A stretch of DNA of 42,924 bases, taken from contig MPUH01000623.1 of assembly GCA_001970955.1 (NCBI GenBank), positions 1 through 42,924 of the forward strand, read 5' to 3'. Below, piece after piece: positions 25,612-34,441 of this stretch. The notes below the pieces were generated by a model. It was not told where the DNA came from, made no database searches, and saw only the letters and a program-made list of their open reading frames with translations. How positions within the stretch are numbered: the first letter of the stretch is position 1; each line of letters begins with the position of its first letter. This stretch comes from Stentor coeruleus (lineage: Eukaryota > Ciliophora > Heterotrichea > Heterotrichida > Stentoridae). A program made the translations under genes and the position numbers.

Positions 25612-28473
25612 ATGGAAAATAAGACATGCTGGTGTTTTGGGAAGAAAAAATCCTCTCAGAACATCACAGTTATCAAAGACTCAAAATCTGCAGTAAAGTC
25701 TTCAGAGCAAACCAAACCAGAAGAAAAAAATGATCTAAAGGAAAAAGAAATGTCCAGAGACAAAACTAAAGTGATTTCTATGCAGATAGACTTAAAAAAT
25801 CTTAATGAAGAATCCAAATTATCATCATGTCTGAATTGCGAAAAATTACAACAAGAAATATCTAATATAAAACTTCAACTAAACGAAAAAGCTGGAGATA
25901 CCCACAACCAACTCTTTGAAAAAAATCATGTAAGTCCTAAAGAAAACTTTGACTTAGAGGTCGGTAAGGATTCTTTAAACAAAGACTTAAAACTGAAGTC
26001 GTTAGTTGAAGAAATACAAATAAAAAAAAATCATATTGAACAACTGGAAGCTAAACTTAAATTTTATGAAGAAAATGATAAAAGTTCAGAAATACAAACA
26101 AAACAAATTCACATTGAACAACTGGAAACTAAACTTAAATTTTACGAAGAAAATGCTGGAAGTTCAGAAATAGAAATCCAAAAACTTAATGAATCTCTTA
26201 ATAAACAGAAAAAGACATATGAAGATACTTTATATGAGCAGCAGCAAAAAATAGAAGAACTTTATAATAAAATGAAACTAATGACAGAAGAACAGAATTT
26301 ATTATTAGAAAAGGTTTCTTCGTCAAGCGAGGAAATAAAGAAACTCCATCATAGTCATTCAAATTTATCAGGTGAATATAAAGTGCAATTTACAGAAAAA
26401 CTAAGTCTTATGAGGGAAATTGATGAGTGTAAAAATACATACAGAGACTTGTATGATCAAATTTCTCAAAATGAAAAGGAAATCAATAGGTATAAGGAAA
26501 AACTGACTGAATATGAAGATTTACTGCAAAATTCTAATACTAAAATATCAGAAGATTCTATAGAAAAAGCAACATTGAAAAAAAAGATCGATGAAGATGA
26601 TAAGGTTATTAATGAGATAAATGATAAATATCAAAATATAGAACAACAAAAAAATGAACTTGAAAAACAAATGAAAATATATATGGAAGAACTGGCTGAG
26701 GCTAAAAAAATCATAGTAGAAAAGGAAATAAGGTTTAATGAAATTACAAATATATGTGAAGATATTAAAAATAAAAATGAAGATAAAGATAAAAATATTG
26801 AAGGTATGAGGGCTGAGATTAGAGGATTGAATGATAAAAATATTAAAATACAAGTTTTATTAACTGAGAAAGAGGCAAAAATAGTAGAAATTGCTTTAAA
26901 TTTAAATGATTTTGAAACAAGAGAGAAAATTTTAGCTGAGATGCGATTGCAGGATGAAGCTAAAATTAATAATTTGAACTTAAGCTTAAAAGATGCACAG
27001 GATAAAATAAGTGAGCTTTTCGATTCAAAAAAACAAAATGAAGCTATGATTGAAACTTTAGAAAAAGTTTTGAAGCAAACTGAAGAAAAGGAAAATACTT
27101 TGATTGAAATTCAATCTGAAAGTAAAGTGAAATATGAACAACTTTTAGCTGATATAAAGAAAGCTAATGAAGATAAAGAAAGACTAAATGAAAAAATAAG
27201 TAAATGTGAAAAAGAATTATCAGAAGCCGGCCAACTAGTTTCTGAAAAAGAAAAAAAATTTAGAGTTTTTGAAGAGGAAAGTTTAAAAAAAATTAAAAAC
27301 CTTTCAGATTCTGCAAGTATGCTAACAACAAATCTTATAGAAAAAGAAACTGTGATAGTTAAATTAAACGAAAAAATTCTAGAGCTTGAAAACGAGAAGA
27401 ATTCTTTTATAACAAATCTCACTGAAAAAGATAGTGAAATTTCTCAGTTGAAATCCGATGCTGAGCACATGCTAGAAAAAAAAGAAAAATACAAAAATCG
27501 AATCCAGAAAAAGAAAAACAGAATCGCAGAATTAAAAACTGAAATAGAAGATGCTAAATCTAAGGAAACTATAATTGCCGAATTATCTGAAAAAATTACC
27601 AACCTTGAAAGCCAAAATATTGATTTAACCCAAAAAATTACAGAAAGCAATAATGAAATCACTCAGCTAAAGTCTGATTCAGAACATATGCTAGAAAAAA
27701 AGGCTAAATACAAAAACAGGATAACTAAAAAAAAATCCAAGATTTCTGAGTTAAAATTGCAGGTAACTGAACTATCAGAAAACTCTGAAAAACTTCAGCA
27801 AACAGTTTCAGATCTATTATCAACATCAAAGAAAAATTCTGAAGAACAGCAAACACAGATTAAAAATTTGGAAGAAGAAAAGTCTAAACTTCTTAAGCAA
27901 GTTTCTGATAGTAAAGAGACTATAGATTCTATAAATTCTCATAATTCAAAGCTTAAAGAAACTATTGGTAATAATGAAAATAAAATTGAAGAAAATAAAA
28001 CTACGATTGATTCACTTAATAGTACAAATCAGCATTTGCAAGAGATGATAAATGTTTTAAATGAAGAGATTGTGAAATTAGATAATTTTAATAAGAAAGT
28101 CTCTGAGGAAAAAGATGAAATTAAGCAAGAATATGAACAAAAGGTTAAAGAGTTAGATAATTACAAGGTAAATTTTAGATAGAATAATATTAGGAAAATT
28201 ACTGAAGAAAAAGAGAAATTGGAACATGTGGTTAAAGGAAATGAAGGTGATATTGAGAAATTTAAAAAGGAAATAAACTCTCTAAATAAAGAAATACAGG
28301 AGATTGCTGAAATAAAAAAAGCTGCTGAAGAAAACAATGTGCTGAAAGAAGAGATAATCAAGGTAAAGAAAGAAGCACAGAGAATTGGAAGTTTAGAAGA
28401 AGAATATAAGAAAACTATTGAAGAACTTACGAAAAAGCTTGAAAATTTCCAAGGTGAGAGAACTACAGATTAA
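25612..28473 (+). CDS. Long coiled-coil protein, 948 aa, two exons
   Basis: Exon 1 (25612-28167, 852 codons) and exon 2 (28183-28473) join in frame across a 15-nt intron. After a short start with MENKTCWCFGKKK, whose cysteines and lysines could serve as a membrane anchor, the protein is almost entirely Glu/Lys/Leu/Asn coiled coil from about residue 60 to the end. Internal repeats are visible: HIEQLEAKLKFYEEN (near 143) recurs near 165, and LKSDAEHMLEKKEKYKNR (near 616) recurs near 690. There is no motor, kinase or other catalytic domain, so this is a structural filament, tether or cytoskeletal protein of unknown partner. A second coiled-coil gene with the same intron placement lies 1.4 kb downstream and may be a distant paralogue. 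Confidence 0.85.
28168..28182 (+). other. 15-nt spliceosomal intron
   Basis: GTAAATTTTAGATAG lies in phase 0 of the 948-aa coiled-coil gene. If retained, its last three bases form an in-frame TAG. Open frame on both sides supports splicing. Confidence 0.9.
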
Positions 28474-28599
28474 GTATTTAGTTATTGGAATATGTTTAGA
28501 ATATATGTTTTATTTAACACAAATTTATAGCATAAATGTAGGAGGAAATATTTTTTTAACTATTAATATATAGAAATTTATAATGACACACAAGACCAC

Positions 28600-29065
28600 T
28601 AAAAATAAGAAATGAGACTGCCAGTGATATGAAATTGTCCACCCAAGATTTTTATCTTGTTTTCTCTACCCTCTGAATGTGTGAGGAGGCAGGGTTTTTA
28701 AGGGCTTGTGGCAAAAATCAAAAGATTGACCCATGGAGTGCGAAAGACTTAAGCAGGGGCTTAAGTAACCAAAGGTAGGGAGATTTCCAAACTTCTGCAA
28801 ATGCATAAAGTGGTAGATGTATAAAAAGGAGAATGCGGGCAGTATTTATTCTAAACTACTCTTGAAATAATTATTATAAGATGTGCTTCGTGCGGAAATC
28901 CTCTAGGCCAGTATGCACTACAGGATAGAACACCCTATTAAGTTGAGGATATTGCACTTCTTATAGGATAACCGCTCTTCGGCGAGTGCTTGGCTGTTAT
29001 TTATGGAGTTTATATGCTTCTATACTCCTATAAGGTTTCTGATCTATATTAAGATCAAGAAAAGA
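28600..29065 (+). ncRNA. Candidate structured non-coding RNA, family unassigned
   Basis: This stretch is visibly richer in G+C than its flanks, has no open frame, and is full of hairpins. Perfect or near-perfect stems: 28644-28659 (CAAGAT, T4 loop, ATCTTG); 28747-28766 (ACTTAAGC, AGGG loop, GCTTAAGT); 28968-29000 (ATAAC/GTTAT closing CGCTC/GAGTG around TTCGGC); 28998-29033 (TTAT/ATAA closing GGAGT/ACTCC); and 29036-29062 (TGATCT/AGATCA, extended by TTTC/GAAA past one bulge). The third stem contains a G-U pair only when read on the plus strand, hinting at that orientation. I tested it by eye against RNase P, SRP, U3, group I/II introns and rRNA and found no convincing match. The ends are approximate. 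Confidence 0.5.
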
Positions 29066-29833
29066 ATTATTTTGGCATATTCACATGTCAAAGATTACTA
29101 TAAAGTATAAAAATCAAATCACATGGGAGTACTAGGTTGAAAGCAAAGATTACAGTGAAGATTTGTCTAATTTAGCCTATTTTCAATCAAAATAATGCTG
29201 TCCCATAGAAAGATATATAGATTTGCGAGCTTGATAATATTTAAATCTAAATTTTTATAGACAAGTTTTCAAATATTACTATTAGCAAAGACTCATGATA
29301 TTTTTCTATAATCAGCATGAGGATTTTTGAATTTTAAGCGTCAATCGCACACTATACCACCTTTGTGGAATTAGAAAAATTAAATAAAACTTCAACGTTA
29401 TTTACCTAAATTTGATTTCTGATAAGGGAAAAATATCTAGAAAATAAATAAAAATTAGATATACCGATAGAAGATAGGCTCATTAGCTAGGATAATTTTT
29501 GAAATCATAAGATTAATATATTTGAGTAATCTCACGAGAAGATTTTATTCAATTATATGACTATATTTTAAGAATATTTTTAGTTATAATAAAAACGATT
29601 TCCTATAAGCAATAGATTTACTTATCTAACTTTTTCAAAAGAAAATTTTTTTATCAAGAATGATAATCTCATTTTTCAAAATATTTGTCAAGAATGATAG
29701 TCTCATTTTATCAAAATATTCTTAAAATAATTCTTGCTACAAATTTGTTTAATATCAAGTTAGTAAAGATTAACTCATTTTGAATACAATTTTAATGTTT
29801 ATTGAGAACTTTATCTATAAAAATAATATTATA
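29066..29833. other. Intergenic leader of the second coiled-coil gene
   Basis: A/T-rich sequence with no supported gene. Near 29650-29725 an imperfect unit of about 35 bp containing caagaatgata and ctcatttt occurs twice in tandem. A plus-strand frame looks weakly protein-like but its many stops match chance. Confidence 0.5.
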
Positions 29834-31328
29834 ATGGCATCATTCTTCTCTAAAAACTCACTTCCCCAAAGAAATGAAGTTTGCTTAATGGATAGTGAAC
29901 CGGAGCGATATAAAAATATTAAACAAGAATTATTAAACGTAAACGAAGCTTTTGAATTGAATCTTGCTTTAACTCAAATCATCAAACAAGAATTGGATGA
30001 AATTAAAAAAGCTAATGAGATTATTTATAAATTTCTTAGCGAGCTTGACATAAAAAAAATATTTTTTGAAAACTCTCTTAATCGAAATCAAGAATATCAA
30101 AAAATAGAATTAGTTGCTGTGAATTTTAAGGACGAGGTTGCCCAAAAAGTGATTAGGTTAGCAGGGGAAATTAAATATATTTTTAGCGATTTAATCAAGC
30201 AAATAGAATCCTTAAAGCAAGAAAAATTGCATTTTAAAGGATTGTTGGATTCTGCTATTAAAAATAAAGCTGAAAGTGAAACAAACATAAAAAAGCTTAC
30301 CGAAACCTTAGCATATAAAGAAAAGATGCTAGTAAAGGAAGAATCAGAGAAAAAAATTGCCCTAAAAAATGCAGAATCAGTGAAAATCGAATTAGATATA
30401 GTTAAAAAAGAATTATTACTAAAGACAAATGATTTTAGCAATAAAGCAAATGAATGCTTGAATGAATGTAAGAACATAAAGAACAATTTCGAAAAAAAGA
30501 AAGCTAAAGCAAAAAAACAAAAGTTAGATATGAGAAAGGAAATAGCAGAACTTGAGGAAAACCATGAAAAGAGTTTAAATAGTGAAAGAGAAAAATGTAA
30601 GGCATATGCAAAGCAAGCAGAAACAATTATAGCTAAATCTGATAATTTAGAAAAGGAAATTCAAGAATTGCAAGTGAAAAATGAAAAGGAAATTCAAGAA
30701 TGCAAAGAATATGAGCAAAACTTACAAAATTTGGAAAAAGAGAAAGAAGAAATGAAGAAAATCTACTTTGAAACAGTGTCTGCTGTGGATGAGGAAAATA
30801 AGAAATACAAAAGATGAGGAAAATAAGAAATACAAAAAAGAAATAAGTTATTATGAATCAAAATATCAAGAAGGCTTTAGCAATCCAAATGAAAAAAAAA
30901 ATAACAAGGAAAATTTTGATTTGCTTACCAAAGAAATTGAAGAAAACAGAGCAAAAATAAATTTTATGCAAGCAAATAGTATTACAATGGTTTCTAATCT
31001 AAAGGAAATTACTGTGATTTTTATATAGGAAAAATATGAATCCCTAAAAAGCATAAATTTTGATCTTAGAGGAAGGCTAGATCAGAAAGAAAATGAGATA
31101 AATTCGTTAAAAGTATTCATAAAAAATTATAAGGATGAAAATCTTGCCCAAAAGGAGATAGAAATGCTGTGTGATGAAAAAAACTTGATATTAAATGAAT
31201 TAGAGATTTTAAGTAAAGAGAAAGATGATATTGAAAAAAAATTAAATGAAGAATACCATATGGGAACATCTGCAGAGTACTATAGGAAAATTATTGAAGA
31301 GCTTGAGAAAAAAAATAATTATTACTAG
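29834..31328 (+). CDS. Coiled-coil protein with a frameshifting 25-bp duplication
   Basis: The ATG at 29834 (MASFFSKN) follows an A/T-rich leader and is the preferred start, although the frame is open slightly upstream. The product is a Glu/Lys-rich coiled coil with no catalytic motif. The frame breaks at 30788-30837, where a 25-bp unit is exactly duplicated; both copies read DEENKKYK but the second is one base out of phase, so translation stops at 30817. Counting a single copy, the parts 29834-30787, 30813-31013 and 31029-31328 are each multiples of three and would give 484 aa. A 15-nt intron follows at 31014. Either the gene is freshly broken or the extra copy is an assembly or allelic artefact. 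The C-terminus (AEYYRKIIEELEKK) echoes that of the upstream coiled-coil gene. Confidence 0.75.
30788..30837 (+). repeat. 25-bp exact tandem duplication causing a frameshift
   Basis: Units 30788-30812 and 30813-30837 are identical. Because 25 is one more than a multiple of three, the second copy shifts the reading frame of the coiled-coil gene. Confidence 0.95.
31014..31028 (+). other. 15-nt spliceosomal intron with GTGA start
   Basis: GTGATTTTTATATAG lies in phase 0. It has GTG rather than GTA at the 5' end, unlike the other three. If retained, its final TAG is an in-frame stop; a 99-codon open frame follows. Confidence 0.85.
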
Positions 31329-31710
31329 TAATTTATTTGATTATTTTAGAGTTGATGCTTTTAACTATTAGTTTCTTGAATAGTATAATACTATAGAGTA
31401 TTTCTATACAAGTATGCTTTGATATTAAATATATATAAAATTAGGATGGATGCATTTCACATAAAATCATCTTGAGAATATTTGAAATATGATTCTTAAG
31501 TTTATTATATAAGCTATTCTATCTTAGGCTTTATTTCTATAATTGGTACCTCTTAACTAAAAACTGTAAATTATTTTATGATTGCCTTTTATTGACTTTT
31601 TATAAGCCATAGAGTTTCTCTCCCAAAACTAAATCCTGTCTCTTTAAAAACTATAAGATCCAGCTTAACTAGCAAATAAAGTCTTATCACTAATAATATT
31701 AATTAAACTA
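31329..31710. other. Intergenic region between convergent genes
   Basis: About 380 bp of A/T-rich sequence between the 3' ends of the coiled-coil gene and the methyltransferase-like gene. Nothing else is visible. Confidence 0.6.
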
Positions 31711-32427
31711 TTAAAATCTAGTAAATATTCTCAAATATTCATTAAAATGAATTTTCCACCCTCTCTCAATTAGAAACTCTTGAACAAGATCGCAATTCCC
31801 AATTTTGTGAAACCCGCAGTCATCAATCATAACTGCAGCATTTTTAGAAAGTTTAGGATAAGCAGCTGAAATTTCTTTGAGATAATGTTTTTGACTTGGC
31901 TCAACATCTACATCGAATTCCTGACTATCCAAATATAAAAAATCAATTAGCCCATAATCAAAATGAGTTAAATAATCTATAGATTCAGAATCAATAAGTT
32001 CTATATTCTCATGATATTTATCTATTATAGACTGTGCTCCTTTTCTACTCTCCTCATTAATATCGATTGAATAAAGTTTTGCACTTATATATTTTGCGAT
32101 ATGACCAAATATTAGTGTTGAACATCCTTCAACGTCACATGCTTTTTCTCCATATCGTGATGTTCCTGTTTCAACTAGTATTTTAGGAAAATTCAATGTG
32201 AAATATTTTATTATTGATTTGTAGGCTTCATAACGAAATTCATGAACTGACAATTTCGAATTAAGAACAATCTCGATGAGAATTGAATAAAAAGAATTTT
32301 GTAAAGTTTCTAAAGAATAAAGTTGTGTTTCTGGAGCTGGATGCAAATTATTACAACTTTCAAATGATTCGCATTTAATCTTAGCAAATGCATTAGTTGT
32401 AATAAGTAATATCAAAACTTTAATCAT
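31711..32427 (-). CDS. Secreted methyltransferase-like protein, 238 aa
   Basis: An N-terminal signal peptide is clear (MIKVLILLITTNAFA, likely cut near residue 15), so the protein enters the secretory pathway. The rest looks like a class I SAM-dependent methyltransferase fold of the Methyltransf_24 kind. The glycine-rich loop is in LVETGTSRYGE (about 80-90). An acidic residue ends the second strand in LYSIDINEES (near 118-127). A DFLYLDSQEFD strand comes later, and AAVMIDDCGFH near 195-205. Secreted methyltransferase-like proteins are unusual; some use other chemistry or are inactive. It is followed upstream on the same strand by another secreted protein, 89 bp away. The fold call is moderate; substrate unknown. 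Confidence 0.7.
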   Translation of the reverse strand: MIKVLILLITTNAFAKIKCESFESCNNLHPAPETQLYSLETLQNSFYSILIEIVLNSKLSVHEFRYEAYKSIIKYFTLNFPKILVETGTSRYGEKACDVEGCSTLIFGHIAKYISAKLYSIDINEESRKGAQSIIDKYHENIELIDSESIDYLTHFDYGLIDFLYLDSQEFDVDVEPSQKHYLKEISAAYPKLSKNAAVMIDDCGFHKIGNCDLVQEFLIERGWKIHFNEYLRIFTRF

Positions 32428-32516
32428 TCTTTATTAATTTGAATTATTAAAGTGCTTTTTTGTTGAGTTATTACACAAGGGAAAATTTATTAACTCTTCT
32501 AATCAATTACTAAAAA

Positions 32517-32936
32517 CTAAGCTAGATAGAAGGTTAATTCCCAACAGGCTATAGGACTATCATTCAACAGATTGAAATTGACTGTATGGAAGCCTTTCTT
32601 TTCTGGCCAAATTATATTTAAAGAGAATGACTCAATCTGTCCTGAGGTGAATGTAGTATTGACGAATTGATAGTTATATAACCAGGATGATTCGGCCCAG
32701 TGCTTTAAGCCGATTCTTGACATATCAACAAATACATCTTGTTCAAACATGCCACTAACTTTAAGTTCAGAAGAATCTCCTGATGATGGTGGCCATGGAG
32801 TAAGGGAAACATCTTGAATAGAAAATCCGAGCCCTTTCATGCACAAATGCCCAAATATGTGATCGGGTTTAAATAGATTTGTCCCATTAGTCAATAAAAC
32901 TAGAGACAGAAGTACCAAAATCATTTTTTCAACCAT
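32517..32936 (-). CDS. Secreted ML-domain (MD-2/NPC2-like) lipid-binding protein, 139 aa
   Basis: A signal peptide (MVEKMILVLLSLVLLTNGT) precedes a single small beta-rich domain. The pattern FSIQDVSLTPWPPSSGD followed by a strand ending in VSGMF is typical of ML domains, which are secreted or lysosomal sterol- and lipid-binding beta sandwiches (NPC2, GM2-activator and MD-2 relatives). The length of 139 aa fits. Three cysteines are visible in total, including C32 and C132, fewer than in NPC2, so the disulfide set differs. It probably acts in food vacuoles, lysosomes or the extracellular space. It is transcribed in the same direction as the secreted methyltransferase-like gene but with its own upstream region. 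Confidence 0.7.
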   Translation of the reverse strand: MVEKMILVLLSLVLLTNGTNLFKPDHIFGHLCMKGLGFSIQDVSLTPWPPSSGDSSELKVSGMFEQDVFVDMSRIGLKHWAESSWLYNYQFVNTTFTSGQIESFSLNIIWPEKKGFHTVNFNLLNDSPIACWELTFYLA

Positions 32937-33413
32937 TTATATCTAATGTAGCTTATTTGCTAAGATATTATTCAGTAGCCTCAGAATGTAACAAATTTGA
33001 AAATTTTAGCTTAATAGTAATGTGCTTGATAATTTGAATAGCACAGTTTTAATAAAAAAAATATACCTAAGTACTATAAGATATTATGATTAGGCTACAT
33101 AGCAAATAAATTTGTTTACTAAATTTAACTGAAAATAGATATAAAAAATCATAAATAACTGTAAGAAATATCAATTTGCAATTTTTGAACTCGGAATTAT
33201 AAAGTAGATGTCAATTTGCAATTTTTGAACTCGGAATTATAAAGTAGATGTTTAAGTTAAATTCATATGGATTAAAATATCCACGAAGCGAGTAGCATAT
33301 ATAATACCAATATTTTTTTCTTTCATAATATTAATATAATCTTGGCAAAAAACTCATTGGCCTCTAACTATTCAAGGTTGGGTTATAAAAGGAAGAAATA
33401 GAGATAATCATAG
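32937..33413. other. Intergenic region with a 40-bp tandem duplication
   Basis: A/T-rich spacer upstream of the ML-domain gene and before the transposase relic. A 40-bp unit beginning tcaatttgca is duplicated exactly (33171-33210 and 33211-33250). No gene is visible. Confidence 0.8.
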
Positions 33414-34152
33414 AAACTCATCAAAATTGACTTATTACTTGCAGAAGTTGATTCAATCCAGCTCTTTGAGTTATTTTTTGATGATGCAGTACTTTCTAGC
33501 ATTTGAAATTGGACAAATCTTTCCTCCGAAAAGTAAAAATGAGCAATCCTGAGAAAAAAACAAGACGTATAATTAACTAGTATGAATTAGATCCTCAAAA
33601 TTAAAAACCTATTTGGGTTTAATTATTATGATGGGAATCGACCAAAAACCATCAATTCGAAACCATTGAATACTCATGGACTTTGGAACTCTTTTCTGAT
33701 TCAAAAATCTATGACTATAAACAGATTTGAAGGAATAAATAAATTTTAGAAATCGCTGTAAAAAGTGAAAATAATGAACTTGGAAGACTTGATTGCATTT
33801 CAAATCATCTTCAGCAAATATCTAAAGTAACTTTTCAGCCTTGATAAAACACTGATATCTTTCAAAAAAAGCATCACTCAAGCAGTATATGTCAATGAAA
33901 TCTGCCAAATGGGCTTCAAGATCTTTCTAGTATATAAATCAGAAGTTTGATATTGTTTGAGCTACAAATTTTATATTAAATAATCAAGAAGAATTTAAGC
34001 CTTATAATTTGAATCTCAATGTGCTTACAGATTTTGTTCGTAGTAATCATCATAATACACTGATAATTGATATATATCAATAGCACTTGCTCAGAGAGTA
34101 AATTGTAGTAAATGCAAATAAGAAGGAAAAAATCAAGTTGCAAGTATATTTG
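33414..34152 (+). pseudogene. Decayed piggyBac-family transposase
   Basis: Three plus-strand frames in succession carry pieces of a DDE_Tnp_1_7 (piggyBac) domain. Piece 1 (33414-33533) has QLFELFFDDAVLSSI then NWTNL, the typical domain start. Piece 2 (33591-33947) has LWNSFLIQKSMTINRFEGI, matching the YWs...MsrdRFe block. It then has SLDKTLISFK, matching the SIDE.m.PFKG block with the first catalytic Asp (codon 33843-33845), followed by Y and MGFKIFLVY. Piece 3 (33961-34080) has LIID with a second Asp at 34069-34071. The two Asp codons are about 75 codons apart; piggyBac has 78. There are at least two frameshifts and many stops, and no clear third Asp. The gene is dead. In other ciliates this family (PiggyMac, Tpb2) performs programmed DNA elimination. 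Confidence 0.72.
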
Positions 34153-34441
34153 TAATTTTTGCAGTTATTATTTGCATGTGGATTATTTTCCTGAAATCCA
34201 TAACTTGGCTTAGAAACTAATAGGTTCAGTAGTTTAAGATTCGTTACATCAAAGAGTTAAATAAAAATTATTTGATAAATTAATATTATTTTACAGCCTA
34301 TATTATATCTTTGATTGAAAATTAGTAACTTTCGATGGTAATTATACAAGGTAAAAGCATCACTAAATAATTATTTTCATTGAGAATGACAAAAAATTTA
34401 TAAGATGGAAATTCTTTGAAATTAATTATTTGTAATATAAA
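34153..34441. other. Upstream region of the NEK kinase gene
   Basis: About 290 bp. The frame of the transposase relic continues loosely to about 34380 with several stops, so the relic may extend here. The last 60 bp are the A/T-rich leader of the kinase gene (taatataaaATG). Confidence 0.5.

Noticed and set aside
28600..29065. Matches to U3 snoRNA (CTCTGAA...GTGT, TGCTTGGCTG) and to 16S rRNA (GAGACTGCCAGTGAT)
   Set aside because: These are short words only. Box A, B, C and D of U3 and the flanking rRNA sequence are missing, so the RNA is left unassigned.
29090..29600. Plus-strand frame upstream of the second coiled-coil gene with protein-like stretches
   Set aside because: Many stops at chance density and no family motif; treated as spacer.
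29780..29833. Upstream extension of the second coiled-coil frame
   Set aside because: It begins with TTG, which eukaryotes rarely use, and the ATG at 29834 follows a typical A/T-rich leader.
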